NCBI GenBank assembly: GCA_023436065.1
Contig: JAEZKU010000036.1
Span: 1-64,000 of the forward strand
Source: Bacillota bacterium
Lineage (GTDB): Bacteria > Bacillota > Clostridia > Lachnospirales > Lachnospiraceae
Direction of reading: 5' to 3'
Length of the DNA stretch: 64,000 nucleotides
Shown: piece after piece, positions 54,371 through 63,315 of the stretch
Layout: every line of letters begins with the position of its first letter
How positions within the stretch are numbered: position 1 is the first letter of the stretch
Made by a program: the position numbers and the translations under genes
Notes under the pieces: model-generated
What the model saw: the letters and a program-made list of their open reading frames with translations, nothing else
What the model was told of the DNA's origin: nothing
Databases searched by the model: none

Positions 54371-54511
54371 CTATTTGTTTTCACAGCTCTGATTGCCAAC
54401 TGTACAGGATGTCTTACATGCTGACTGGCAGGATGTCTGACATTCTCCGCATCCGCCTTTTTTCATAGTATCCTTTAAGTTTCTTGTGTTTAAAGTCTTG
54501 ATATGCTTCAT
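54371..54511 (-). CDS. scfA: SCIFF ranthipeptide precursor
   Basis: 46 residues from the ATG at 54511 (AGGAGG with a 9-nt spacer). The N-terminal leader is MKHIKTLNTRNLKDTMKKGG. The core then holds six cysteines (21, 24, 28, 32, 36, 43) in a pattern C-x2-C-x3-C-x3-C-x3-C-x6-C and ends SCENK. This is the 'six cysteines in forty-five' family of ranthipeptides, conserved across clostridia, and is the substrate of the adjacent ScfB. Biological role is uncertain (signalling or quorum-type effects have been proposed). Confidence 0.97.
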   Translation of the reverse strand: MKHIKTLNTRNLKDTMKKGGCGECQTSCQSACKTSCTVGNQSCENK

Positions 54512-54547
54512 ATGTTTATGCCTCCTTAGCAACTATTAACTTTTGAT

Positions 54548-54576
54548 ATTATATCATAAGTATATGTCAATGGAAA
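54548..54576 (-). promoter_or_regulatory. Probable sigma-A promoter of scfAB
   Basis: TTTCCA (complement of 54571-54576), a 17-bp spacer and TATAAT (complement of 54548-54553). Confidence 0.6.
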
Positions 54577-54716
54577 GAGTTTTTTGCAAATCCAGAATTA
54601 TGAATTTATAGAACTGAAACCGGCTACGACTCTTCCAAAACTATTTATATAGTTTCCTCCCACAGAATTTTCAAGCCCTTTTTCATTAAGTCGGAGAATT
54701 ACCTCGATAATTGCAG

Positions 54717-54760
54717 AACAGGCATGGATGAAATCTATCTTAATTTCATTCATGCCTGTT
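54717..54760 (-). terminator. Hairpin downstream of oppF
   Basis: AACAGGCATGGATGAAAT / ATTTCATTCATGCCTGTT (18 bp, one mismatch) with an 8-nt loop. It lies just after the oppF stop and probably ends the opp transcript, although the U tract is poor. Confidence 0.65.
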
Positions 54761-54782
54761 TCATTCTATACTATGTCTCCTG

Positions 54783-55709
54783 TTACTTTGTCCAAGCCTT
54801 TAGCTCTTCGTCAGTAGCCAGTACATAATGCTGTCCGCCTAAATGCTGTTGCTTCCCCTTATGATAATCAATTCCTGACTCCTGATAATCATATCCGACG
54901 GCCGTACGTTTCTTCTCCGCCATAGGATTTGGCTGAGGGATTGCAGACAGGAGAGATTTCGTATACGGATGAACCGGATGTTCGAAAATCTCATCCTTCG
55001 TACCGGTCTCCACCAGATGTCCTAAATGTAATACACCGATTCGATCTGAGATGTATTTTACCATGGACAGATCATGAGCGATAAAAAGGTATGCTGTATT
55101 GGTCTTCGTCTGGATATCCTTCATCAGATTGACCACCTGCGCCTGAATGGATACATCAAGTGCACTGATGGCTTCGTCCGCGATAATCAGCTCAGGATTC
55201 ATAATCAAGGCCCTTGCTATACCGATACGCTGTCTCTGACCTCCGGAAAACTGATGGGGATAACGGTCTGCATGCTCACTGGAAAGTCCAACCATATCAA
55301 GCATCTGGTAAACCTTCTCCCTGCGCTCCTCCTGGTTTTTGTACAGATGGTGGATATCCAGTCCCTGCGCAACGATATCCATGACCTTCTTTCTGGGATT
55401 GAGACACGCCATAGGATCCTGAAAGATCATCTGCATCTTAGTCCTTAAATACTTTGTATCCTTAGCTGATAATTTGCCGGAGATATTTGTACCGTTGAAG
55501 GTTACTTCTCCGGAGGTGGGCTCATACAGACGAATAATTGATCGCCCAATGGTGGATTTTCCACTTCCTGATTCACCCACGAGTCCATAGGTCTCACCGG
55601 GAAATATCTCAAAGGATACTCCATCTACGGCTCTGACTGTGAATCTGCGATTAACCTTGAAATGCTGTTTTAAATTATTAACCTTAAGCAGAGGCTTTCT
55701 CTCTTCCAT
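54783..55709 (-). CDS. oppF: Oligopeptide ABC transporter ATP-binding protein OppF
   Basis: 308 residues. Walker A GESGSGKST (about 40-48), signature FSGGQRQRIGIARAL, Walker B LIIADEAISALD, H-loop IAHDLSMV, and the C-terminal oligopeptide extension (HPVHPYTKSLLSAIPQPNP). It pairs with OppD to energise uptake. Its start codon overlaps the oppD stop by one base (TAATG). Confidence 0.95.
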   Translation of the reverse strand: MEERKPLLKVNNLKQHFKVNRRFTVRAVDGVSFEIFPGETYGLVGESGSGKSTIGRSIIRLYEPTSGEVTFNGTNISGKLSAKDTKYLRTKMQMIFQDPMACLNPRKKVMDIVAQGLDIHHLYKNQEERREKVYQMLDMVGLSSEHADRYPHQFSGGQRQRIGIARALIMNPELIIADEAISALDVSIQAQVVNLMKDIQTKTNTAYLFIAHDLSMVKYISDRIGVLHLGHLVETGTKDEIFEHPVHPYTKSLLSAIPQPNPMAEKKRTAVGYDYQESGIDYHKGKQQHLGGQHYVLATDEELKAWTK

Positions 55710-56800
55710 TATTTCGCCTCCATTCTGTCAGCTTCCGGAAAATCCTTCAGCATGAGATCTATTCTTTTCTTAAGCTCTGCCGGCATCTCAACCTTCGGTG
55801 CCTTCTCATGCAACAACCAGGTTGCCGCATAATGGGTATCCGTAACTTGAAACATCGGCGGTTCCTTCTTAAAGTCCACATTCAATGCATAGATATTGCG
55901 GGGTGCAAACGCGTCTCCCTCCACACGGTGCAGAAGATTCGGAGGACTGCCCGGTATCGTATAGAGCTTATCCTCGGAGCTGTTCAAATCCGGCATAGCG
56001 GACAATAGTCCCCAGGTATAAGGATGTCTGGGATCATAGAATATTTCATCCGTCGTACCGCGCTCGATTACCTTACCGGCATACATAACCTCAACGTAAT
56101 CTGCCACCTTGGCTACGACACCCAGATCATGGGTAATATAGATAACCGATATTCCCGTCTTTTTCTGGATATCCTTGATCAGCTCAAGTATCTTAGCCTG
56201 AATGGTAACATCCAATGCTGTCGTGGGCTCATCACAAATCAGAAGCTCCGGATCACAGGCAAGAGCGATTGCTATGACAACTCTCTGCCTCATACCGCCG
56301 GACAACTGATGGGGATAATTCTTCATACGCTTCTCAGGGTCAGTGATACCAACCAGTTCAAGAAGCTTAATTGCTTTTTCGTAGGCTTCCTTCTTCGGAG
56401 TTTTATAATGATATCTCATTCCCTCTATGATCTGAGCTCCGATGGTCATCGTCGGATTTAAGGAGGTCATGGGATCCTGAAATACCATAGCAATTCTTTT
56501 CCCGTTGATGTGCTTTCTCATTTCGGTCTTGCTCAGACTTAATAGCTCCTGCTTAATCTCCTGCCCATCTCTGTGGTAAGTAAACTCAATGCTTCCGCTG
56601 TTTATCTTTCCGTTATTGCTTAAGATACCCATGATTGCTTTCACGGTGACTGATTTTCCGCTGCCGCTCTCCCCTACGATTGCCAGAGTTTCTCCCTGAT
56701 ACAGGGACATATTCACACCTCGTATGACATTGACCACTCCGGCTGAGGTAGTAAAGGATATGGATAAATCTTTGATTGATAATATCTTCTTACGTTCCAT
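55709..56800 (-). CDS. oppD: Oligopeptide ABC transporter ATP-binding protein OppD
   Basis: 363 residues. Walker A GESGSGKSV (about 42-50), signature LSGGMRQRVVIAIAL, Walker B LLICDEPTTALD, H-loop ITHDLGVV, and the extended C-terminus. The second ATP-binding-cassette subunit of the Opp system. GGAGGTGG precedes the ATG. It starts 10 nt after oppC. Confidence 0.95.
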   Translation of the reverse strand: MERKKILSIKDLSISFTTSAGVVNVIRGVNMSLYQGETLAIVGESGSGKSVTVKAIMGILSNNGKINSGSIEFTYHRDGQEIKQELLSLSKTEMRKHINGKRIAMVFQDPMTSLNPTMTIGAQIIEGMRYHYKTPKKEAYEKAIKLLELVGITDPEKRMKNYPHQLSGGMRQRVVIAIALACDPELLICDEPTTALDVTIQAKILELIKDIQKKTGISVIYITHDLGVVAKVADYVEVMYAGKVIERGTTDEIFYDPRHPYTWGLLSAMPDLNSSEDKLYTIPGSPPNLLHRVEGDAFAPRNIYALNVDFKKEPPMFQVTDTHYAATWLLHEKAPKVEMPAELKKRIDLMLKDFPEADRMEAK

Positions 56801-56810
56801 ACGCCACCTC

Positions 56811-57866
56811 CTACATTTCCTTCATCTTAGGATCAAATGCATCCCTAAGACCGTCAGCCATCATGTTGAAACTAAGCATGATGAGCGCAAGTACAATAAC
56901 AGGAAATATAATCATGTAAGGATGTGTTGTAAAGGACTTGAACGCATCGCTGATTAACGAACCCAGGGAAGCTAATGGAGCCGGAACTCCGAGACCGATG
57001 AAGGCCAGGAATGCTTCCGTAAAGATAGCATTCGGTATGGAGAACATGGACATGATGATCAGCTGACCAAAAATATTCGGTAATATTTCCTTAAAGATAA
57101 TAAATATATTTCTGGCTCCCAGAGTCTTAGAAGCCAGAATGAATTCCTGTTCCTTCAGCTTCAGCACCTGGGCACGGGCAATTCTGCTCATACCGATCCA
57201 GCCTGTAATCGCCAGAGCCAGAGTAATCGTAACCAGGCCCGGCTTAAATACCAGAATTAACAGAGTAACAATGACCAGGGTCGGTATTCCGTTCAGAATT
57301 TCAGAGAATCGCTGCAGTACCATATCGACCTTCCCACCGAAATAGCCGGAAACCAGACCATAGATCATGCCAAAGCACATATCCACGATTACCGCTACCA
57401 AAGCTATGTAAAGTGAGATTCGGGTACCTGTCCAGGTACGGGTAAAAATATCGCGTCCCAGCACGTCCGTGCCGAACCAGTAATAAACCTCTTCCAGGCC
57501 GGTTTTACCATTCGGATCATCGGAAATATATTTATTCTGAGTGATAGTTCCGGAAGATGTATGCATCTTCTCTGACCCGTTGAAGATTCCCAGTTTCTCA
57601 AGACCGGGTGCTCTGGGTGCGAGGTTCTGATGCTCGATTATCTGTGAATCATAGGTATGTCCTGTCATATGAGGACCTGCGATTGCCATAATTATAATGA
57701 GAGCAATAAAGATCATGCCGATTACGGCACCCTTATTCTGTGCGAATCTGGATAGAATGTCCTTCCAGATAGGCTTGCTTGGAAAGGTTTCATCAATACG
57801 GGAGATTTTCTCCTCACCGATCAATTCAAAATCTTCCGGAGCGAATTCATATTCTGAATTATTCAT
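56811..57866 (-). CDS. oppC: Oligopeptide ABC transporter permease OppC
   Basis: 351 residues from the ATG at 57866 (AGGGGG upstream), overlapping the oppB stop by 8 nt. The N-terminal hydrophobic segment (GAVIGMIFIALIIIMAIAGP) precedes a large extracellular loop (about 75-140) and four more membrane segments; the permease loop is GWIGMSRIARAQVLKLKEQEF. It is longer than usual (about 300) because of the loop between the first and second helices. Confidence 0.93.
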   Translation of the reverse strand: MNNSEYEFAPEDFELIGEEKISRIDETFPSKPIWKDILSRFAQNKGAVIGMIFIALIIIMAIAGPHMTGHTYDSQIIEHQNLAPRAPGLEKLGIFNGSEKMHTSSGTITQNKYISDDPNGKTGLEEVYYWFGTDVLGRDIFTRTWTGTRISLYIALVAVIVDMCFGMIYGLVSGYFGGKVDMVLQRFSEILNGIPTLVIVTLLILVFKPGLVTITLALAITGWIGMSRIARAQVLKLKEQEFILASKTLGARNIFIIFKEILPNIFGQLIIMSMFSIPNAIFTEAFLAFIGLGVPAPLASLGSLISDAFKSFTTHPYMIIFPVIVLALIMLSFNMMADGLRDAFDPKMKEM

Positions 57867-58800
57867 GTTGATCCCCCTTCGCAAGTCGAATTCTCGGATC
57901 AATGACGCCGTATAGAATATCTACGACAAGCATGATACCGATATACATAATACTGTATATAAAAGTAAGAGCAACGACTACGTTATAATCATTGGACTGG
58001 ATTGCCGATACCAGAAGACTGCCGATACCCGGGATAGAAAACAACTTCTCAATGACAAGACTTCCTGTCATCAGACCGACTACCAAAGGAGCCAATACCG
58101 TAATAATCGGAATTAATGCATTTCTTAAAGCATGCTTAAAAATCAGCTGAAAACTGTTCAAGCCTTTACTTTCTGCCAGCAGCATATAGTCCGAGCCAAG
58201 TACCTCAAGCATCTCCGTTCTGGTGAAACGGGCCACCGTCGCTACTGTAAACATACATAGCGATATCGTCGGCATGACGGAGGAATAAAGCGGAGCTTCC
58301 ACCTGGTATAACAGGGGAAACCATTTTAAGCGAAATCCTAAGGAATATATAAGGGCCATCGCAAAGACATAGGAAGGTAAGCTGACACCAAGCACCGAGA
58401 TTACTGTCGTAATTGTATCATAGATTGTATTGTGCTTTATTGCCGCGACAATGCCCAGAATCAATCCGATTATGGTTCCGATCAGAATTGCCTGCCCTCC
58501 GATTCGGAGAGAGATCGGCAGTCTGGTCTGTAACAAAGCAGTAATCGGCGTATTTTTCGATATCGTATAGGAAACCCCAAAATCCCCAGTCAGCATTGCT
58601 TTAATATAGTTAAAAAACCGTATCAGCACGGGTTGGTCCAATCCGTACTTCGCATTGATGATCGCACGCTGTGAATCAGTCAGCTTCTCATCGTTAAAAG
58701 GTGAGCCTGGCATCAACTCCAGCATTAAAAAAAGAACCAGTAATATGACCAAAAGGGTTACGATCGAAATAATAACCCTCTTCATGATGTATTTTTTCAC
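57859..58800 (-). CDS. oppB: Oligopeptide ABC transporter permease OppB
   Basis: 313 residues from a GTG at 58800, chosen because AAGGAG stands 7-9 nt upstream; the ATG at 58851 has none. Six membrane segments, with the conserved NAKYGLDQPVLIRFFNYIK, TRTEMLEVLGSDYMLLAESK and SIPGIGSLLVSAI blocks. It forms the pore with OppC. Confidence 0.93.
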   Translation of the reverse strand: MKKYIMKRVIISIVTLLVILLVLFLMLELMPGSPFNDEKLTDSQRAIINAKYGLDQPVLIRFFNYIKAMLTGDFGVSYTISKNTPITALLQTRLPISLRIGGQAILIGTIIGLILGIVAAIKHNTIYDTITTVISVLGVSLPSYVFAMALIYSLGFRLKWFPLLYQVEAPLYSSVMPTISLCMFTVATVARFTRTEMLEVLGSDYMLLAESKGLNSFQLIFKHALRNALIPIITVLAPLVVGLMTGSLVIEKLFSIPGIGSLLVSAIQSNDYNVVVALTFIYSIMYIGIMLVVDILYGVIDPRIRLAKGDQHE

Positions 58801-58963
58801 AAATTCACGCTCCTTACCCAATAAGTGGTCTGGCAATCCTTCTCCTTGCATCCGCCTGTTCCAACATATGGAAAACTCTCTATAAATCTATAATAACCCG
58901 TACTGAAAACAGCGCGGGTTTTATCATGCAACAGTCGAAAGGCTATCCATCTTATCGATAATA

Positions 58964-59007
58964 ATGCTATGGATGACCATATATGCCATCCATAGCGTCA
59001 TTATATC
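58964..59007 (-). terminator. Hairpin between oppA and oppB
   Basis: GCTATGGATG / CATCCATAGC (10 bp) with an 11-nt loop, extended by ATAATG-type pairs. It lies 20-60 nt after oppA. It may be a partial terminator that raises binding protein over permease levels. A weaker AACCCG / CGGGTT hairpin lies at 58892-58920. Confidence 0.7.
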
Positions 59008-59027
59008 AGTTGGGTTAATTCTTATTC

Positions 59028-60710
59028 TTATTTCATTGTCGCATTCTTGAAAATTCTGTTGATACCTACGGAGTGGAATTCAATGCCTTCAACGCCTGAT
59101 TTAATCATGACAGCGTCACCCTTCTGATATACAGGGAGGATAACTGCATCATCCATAACCATGGTTTCTGCCTTCTTCAGTGCTTCCCATCTCGCATTCA
59201 GATCAAGCGCCAGGTCACCCTTCTTGCAGGCTTCTATCAATGCATCATATTCAGCGTTGGACCAGAAACCATAGTTGTTCGGGCTGTTCGTAGTCCACAT
59301 GTCAAGATAGGTCATCGGGTCAGCATAGTCAGGACCCCAGCGGGTTAAGCCGAGTTCAAAGTCGCCTGCCTGCAATCTTTCCACACGGTTCTTCTTGGGC
59401 ATGGTCTGAATCTCGATCGTGATTCCCGGTAAGGTAGTCTGGATTTCAGACTGAATAAACTGAGCAACATTAGTCGCTGATTCAGTATCTTCCACGATCA
59501 TGGTATATTTTAAGGTGCTTAAGCCTAATTCGGATTGAGCTGCCTGCCAATATTCCAGAGCCTTTGCCTTATCTGTGGCCAGATAGGTTCCGGTGGTCTC
59601 ACGGAAATCCTTACCGTCAGGACCGGTAGCAAGCTTAGTAGGAACTGCAAAGTCAGCTACGATAGAACCATCCTTTAAGATGTTCTTTGCAATGGCAGCC
59701 TTATCATAAGCAAGAGCCAAAGCCTTACGAAGGTTCGCATTCTCAAGTCCTGCAACCTTCTGGTTCGGAGATAAGTACCACAGGTAACCTGCCATGATGT
59801 TATGGAATTCAGGGTCAGCCTGGAACTGCTCTACCTGCTCACCGGATAAGGTAGCTACATCTAAGTCACCGTTCTGATAGGAAAGCATAGCCTGCTGTGA
59901 ATCCTTGATTACCTGATACTGAATACCGCCCAAAGCAACCTTGGTAGCATCCCAATATGTAGGGCTCTTGGTCAGGCTGATGGTAGTAGCGGCAGGTTCA
60001 TAAGCAGAAATCACAAAAGGTCCGTTACTTAATATTGTCTCCGGAGAGGTTCCAAAGCTGTCTCCTGCTGCCTTGAAGAATGCCTCGTTTACAGGCAGGA
60101 AGGACGGGAACGCCATCAATGATTCAAAGAAAGGAACCGGAACGTCAAGGCTAACCACCAGGGTCTTATCATCCTGTGCGGTTACTCCCAACTGATCTAC
60201 AGCAACTTCACCGGCTGTGATCGCAGCTGCATTTTTGATACCTGCGATTTCAGCAATAAATGCATACTCACTGGCTACAGCCGGATCAACAAGGCGTCTC
60301 CAGGCAAATACAAAATCATTTGCTGTTACTGCTGTTCCGTTGCTCCATTTTGCATCACGAAGCTTAAAGGTATAAGTTAAACCGTCTTCGCTCTTATCTA
60401 CGGATTCTGCCATCGCTAAGATTGGTGAACCATTAGCATCAACGGAATATAAACCTTCTGTTACAGCGGCAAGTACTTCGAAGGATGTACCATCGGTTGC
60501 GATTTGTGGATCCATGGAAGCCACTTCTACATCAAAGTGTACCTTCAGGACCTTTCCTGCGGCACTGCTGTCAGCTGTCTGCTCTGTTGCCTTATTATCA
60601 GGTGTAGCGGCAGTATTATCTTTATTCGTATTGCTCTTACTGCAAGCTACAAAAGAAAAAGTCAGCACAAGTACAAGCATAAGTGCCAATAATTTGCTAA
60701 TTCTCTTCAT
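59028..60710 (-). CDS. oppA: Oligopeptide-binding lipoprotein OppA
   Basis: 560 residues. Lipoprotein signal peptide with FVAC (Cys23), then a Ser/Thr/Asn-rich linker. Family-5 solute-binding protein; conserved blocks are LKVHFDVEVASMDPQIATDG, YTFKLRDAKWSNGTAVTAND and ANLRKALALAYD. It delivers peptides to OppBC. AAAGGAGG precedes the ATG. It heads the operon and is followed by a hairpin. The leader contains a terminator-like structure. Confidence 0.95.
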   Translation of the reverse strand: MKRISKLLALMLVLVLTFSFVACSKSNTNKDNTAATPDNKATEQTADSSAAGKVLKVHFDVEVASMDPQIATDGTSFEVLAAVTEGLYSVDANGSPILAMAESVDKSEDGLTYTFKLRDAKWSNGTAVTANDFVFAWRRLVDPAVASEYAFIAEIAGIKNAAAITAGEVAVDQLGVTAQDDKTLVVSLDVPVPFFESLMAFPSFLPVNEAFFKAAGDSFGTSPETILSNGPFVISAYEPAATTISLTKSPTYWDATKVALGGIQYQVIKDSQQAMLSYQNGDLDVATLSGEQVEQFQADPEFHNIMAGYLWYLSPNQKVAGLENANLRKALALAYDKAAIAKNILKDGSIVADFAVPTKLATGPDGKDFRETTGTYLATDKAKALEYWQAAQSELGLSTLKYTMIVEDTESATNVAQFIQSEIQTTLPGITIEIQTMPKKNRVERLQAGDFELGLTRWGPDYADPMTYLDMWTTNSPNNYGFWSNAEYDALIEACKKGDLALDLNARWEALKKAETMVMDDAVILPVYQKGDAVMIKSGVEGIEFHSVGINRIFKNATMK

Positions 60711-60744
60711 ATATTATCCTCCTTTAAAAATTCATAAGACCTTC

Positions 60745-60786
60745 TATAAAAAAAATGCAGTCAAAAAGTAATCTTTCGTGACTACA
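60745..60786 (-). terminator. Terminator-like hairpin in the oppA leader (possible attenuator)
   Basis: On the minus strand ATGTAGTCA pairs with TGACTGCAT (9 bp, one G-U) and is followed by eight T's, 30-60 nt upstream of the oppA ribosome site. The RNA start is predicted near 60812, and an upstream ATGCAG in the leader can pair with the terminator arm CTGCAT, a possible antiterminator. Confidence 0.55.
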
Positions 60787-60818
60787 TCGCCTTATGCGTT
60801 ATCTGCATTATGTATATA

Positions 60819-60846
60819 ATTATAACCATTTAGCTGACTTTGTCAA
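60819..60846 (-). promoter_or_regulatory. Sigma-A promoter of oppA
   Basis: TTGACA (complement of 60841-60846), a 16-bp spacer and TATAAT (complement of 60819-60824). Confidence 0.8.
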
Positions 60847-60985
60847 TATGAATTTGTCTAGCAATGTAGTATTGAAGTAATGTAGCGCTGTAGCGTTAAT
60901 GCAATAAACTGCTGAAGTTACAATAACAAAGGCGGATTTTTAAGGGGAAAGTGGGAACCATATATTACCGTATAATATAGAAAGA

Positions 60986-61098
60986 AAAGTGTCAAAAACA
61001 CCGCAGGTGCTTTCCGGATGCAATATATTGCTATGCAAGCTCGCTTGTAATGGCAATATATTACATTCGGATAAGGTGTGCAGCACTTTTGACACTTT
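60986..61098. repeat. Palindromic intergenic repeat element, copy 2
   Basis: 113 bp with 12-bp terminal inverted repeats AAAGTGTCAAAA / TTTTGACACTTT. The tip is GCAAGC-TC-GCTTG, and a stem of about AATATATTGC / GCAATATATT surrounds it. It has the architecture of the copy at 13444-13560, but the stem sequences differ in a way that keeps base pairing. The surrounding region (60850-61260) has no gene. Confidence 0.85.
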
Positions 61099-61258
61099 AC
61101 TTCGCTTAATTCTACTTCGCTTTACTCTACTACATCTTACCTTTAAATCTTTATTCTTATAAATCTTACTTAATTAAGCTTCAATATGAATTAGAATAGT
61201 TACTTAATGAATCAGAATAACTTCTCAGAAATTAATTTGATAATTGTGGAAATGAATA

Positions 61259-61288
61259 TTGTAACAACCAAGCACGGTATGATATAAT
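61259..61288 (+). promoter_or_regulatory. Probable promoter of degV
   Basis: TTGTAA (61259-61264), an 18-bp spacer and TATAAT (61283-61288). Confidence 0.6.
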
Positions 61289-61359
61289 ATATCATATCGT
61301 AATTAAAACTACTTGAATTGATTATGAAAAATTGCATAAGAAAGGAACGGTGCAGTTCA

Positions 61360-62229
61360 GTGAAGAAATTCATCATTACTACAGATACAACATGTGATTT
61401 GCCTCAGGATTATCTTCAGCAGTATAATATAACGCTGCTGCCCTTATATTACAATTTTAGCGGAACAGTATACGGAGAAAAGATTAATCTTGAGCCGAAG
61501 GAATTTTATGATCGTATGCGAAAGGGAGAGATGCCAACTACTATGGCGGTCAATCCTGGGACGGCCAGGGAAATATTCTCAGAACTTTTGGACAAGGATT
61601 ATGATATCCTGCATATCGCTTTCTCTTCTGCACTCAGCGGCAGCTGTTCCGTAGCAGGAACCGTAGCCAGAGAGCTGTGTGACGAACGTCCTGAGTCTAA
61701 AATCATCGTGATCGACTCACTCTGTGCATCCCTTGGAGAGGGTTTATTAGTGCATAAGGCAGTGAAACTTAAGGAAAGCGGTAAATCCATTGACGAGGTT
61801 GCGGATTGGCTTGAGAAAAACAAATTACAGCTTTGCCATCTATTCACCGTAGATGACCTGCACCATCTCCACCGCGGTGGGCGAGTTACAAAAGCCGCTG
61901 CAATCATCGGAACCTTAATTAATGTGAAACCAGTACTTCATGTTGACAATGAAGGCCGTCTCATACCACTCAACAATGTCAGAGGAAGAAAGAAGGCTTT
62001 GATCTCTCTTGTAGATTCTATGGAAGAGAAGCTTAAGGATTACAACGGTCTGAATGAAGATATCTTCATCAGCCACGGTGATTGTGAAGAGGACGCGAAG
62101 TTTGTAGCAGACCAGATCAAGGAACGCTTCGGGATCAACAATTTCCTTATTCATTATGTAAGTCCCACCATTGGGTCGCATTCCGGACCCGGAACCATCG
62201 CATTGTTCTTCATGGGAAAAGAAAGATAA
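61360..62229 (+). CDS. degV: DegV-family fatty-acid-binding protein
   Basis: 289 residues from a GTG at 61360 (AAAGGAACGG upstream); an ATG at 61318 is in frame but lacks a good site. DegV pattern: IITTDTTCDLPQDYL, PTTMAVNPG, HIAFSSALSGSCSVA, GGRVTKAAAIIGTLINVKPV and HGDCEEDA. Relatives bind fatty acids and, as FakB, present them to FakA for phosphorylation. No fakA gene is near. Confidence 0.93.
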   Translation: MKKFIITTDTTCDLPQDYLQQYNITLLPLYYNFSGTVYGEKINLEPKEFYDRMRKGEMPTTMAVNPGTAREIFSELLDKDYDILHIAFSSALSGSCSVAGTVARELCDERPESKIIVIDSLCASLGEGLLVHKAVKLKESGKSIDEVADWLEKNKLQLCHLFTVDDLHHLHRGGRVTKAAAIIGTLINVKPVLHVDNEGRLIPLNNVRGRKKALISLVDSMEEKLKDYNGLNEDIFISHGDCEEDAKFVADQIKERFGINNFLIHYVSPTIGSHSGPGTIALFFMGKER

Positions 62230-62272
62230 GCTTCCTGTTTCTTCGGACGGAGCGATATAATACGTATTTCAA

Positions 62273-62301
62273 AGGGGTGTTGCCGGGCTGGTGACACCCC
62301 T
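62273..62301 (+). terminator. Hairpin downstream of degV
   Basis: AGGGGTGT / ACACCCCT (8 bp) with a 13-nt loop, 44 nt past the stop. The U tract is poor, so termination is uncertain. Confidence 0.4.
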
Positions 62302-62408
62302 AAATTGTTGATACGATAAAAGAGGGGATGACATCGTACAGATTTTAAGCGCCTTACCTTCCTAGGCATGTCCGAAGGGACAGGAAGACGGGGTTGGACC
62401 ATTTGAGG

Positions 62409-62437
62409 TTGTGTTTAATTTTCCCATATGCTATAAT
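62409..62437 (+). promoter_or_regulatory. Promoter of the response regulator gene
   Basis: TTGTGT (62409-62414), a 17-bp spacer and an extended -10, TG-n-TATAAT (TATAAT at 62432-62437). Confidence 0.7.
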
Positions 62438-62480
62438 TCCGTTAAATGTTTCGTGATTAGACTATAGGGGGAGTTTTAAG

Positions 62481-63179
62481 ATGGCAAATGAGAGATTTTT
62501 GGTGATAGAGGATGATGCAGATATCAACAGACTGCTTTGCAGGTATCTGGAGAAGGAGGGATATCAGCCAGTCGCAGCGTTTTCCGGTACTGAAGCGAGA
62601 TTGCAGCTCCAGTTTGGTTCCTTCGACTTGATTTTACTGGATCTTATGCTGCCGGGAGTCACGGGAGAAGAACTGATCAGTGAAATCAGAAAGACCTCCC
62701 ACCTTCCGATCATCGTGATTTCGGCAAAGACATCCCTGGAATCCAAGGTAAATTCTCTTAAGATTGGTGCTGACGATTATATGACCAAGCCCTTTGAGCG
62801 TGAGGAGGTTCTGGCACGGGTGGATGCCCTACTACGCAGAAGCCGTAACACCAACATACCCAGTGGTACTCCCGATGAGAGCAGATATACCCTGAAGCAG
62901 TTGGTATTAAAGCCTGCCTCCAGAGAGGTCTTCGTAAAGGATCACGCCATCTCCCTGACTGCCTATGAATTTGATATCCTGCTGCTTCTGCTGCAATATC
63001 CTGATAAAGTATTTACCAAGGAACAGCTGTATCAGGATATTTGGAAAACCGGTTATTACGGTGAGGATAATACCATCAACGTTCATATCAGTAACATCCG
63101 TAAAAAAATCAAGGAATATGATGATGACTCCTATATCAAGACTGTATGGGGGATCGGCTTTAAAATCGATAATGTATAG
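62481..63179 (+). CDS. OmpR/PhoB-type response regulator
   Basis: 232 residues. Receiver domain (IEDDADI, LLDLMLPGVTG, ISAKTSLESK, TKPFERE, about 1-118) and a winged-helix DNA-binding domain (SLTAYEFDILLLLLQYPDKV, about 135-232) ending VWGIGFKIDN. GGGGGAG precedes the ATG. No kinase gene lies within the window. An ABC ATPase gene follows, as in BceRS- or lantibiotic-type immunity loci, and the kinase may lie beyond the window. Confidence 0.94.
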   Translation: MANERFLVIEDDADINRLLCRYLEKEGYQPVAAFSGTEARLQLQFGSFDLILLDLMLPGVTGEELISEIRKTSHLPIIVISAKTSLESKVNSLKIGADDYMTKPFEREEVLARVDALLRRSRNTNIPSGTPDESRYTLKQLVLKPASREVFVKDHAISLTAYEFDILLLLLQYPDKVFTKEQLYQDIWKTGYYGEDNTINVHISNIRKKIKEYDDDSYIKTVWGIGFKIDNV

Positions 63180-63189
63180 CTCTTTCATC

Positions 63190-63243
63190 TTTAAGCTTTC
63201 TTTAAACTTTATTAAGTACTTATTAAAATTCGGGCGCTATAAT
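63190..63243 (+). promoter_or_regulatory. Promoter with phased direct repeat before the ABC ATPase gene
   Basis: TTTAAGCTT (63190-63198) and TTTAAACTT (63201-63209) repeat with an 11-bp period, which is one DNA turn. TATAAT is at 63238-63243 without a good -35 box. The repeats would lie at about -60 to -41, the classic place for an OmpR-family activator. Confidence 0.6.
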
Positions 63244-63315
63244 GACACTCATAAAGATTGAACAGCATTCGAATATGTTTGATCAAATCAAAGCGAATTT
63301 GAAAGGAGTAATAAG

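Noticed and set aside
62154..62402. 82-codon minus-strand frame after degV
   Set aside because: It is antisense to the degV end and the hairpin region; no domain and no site.
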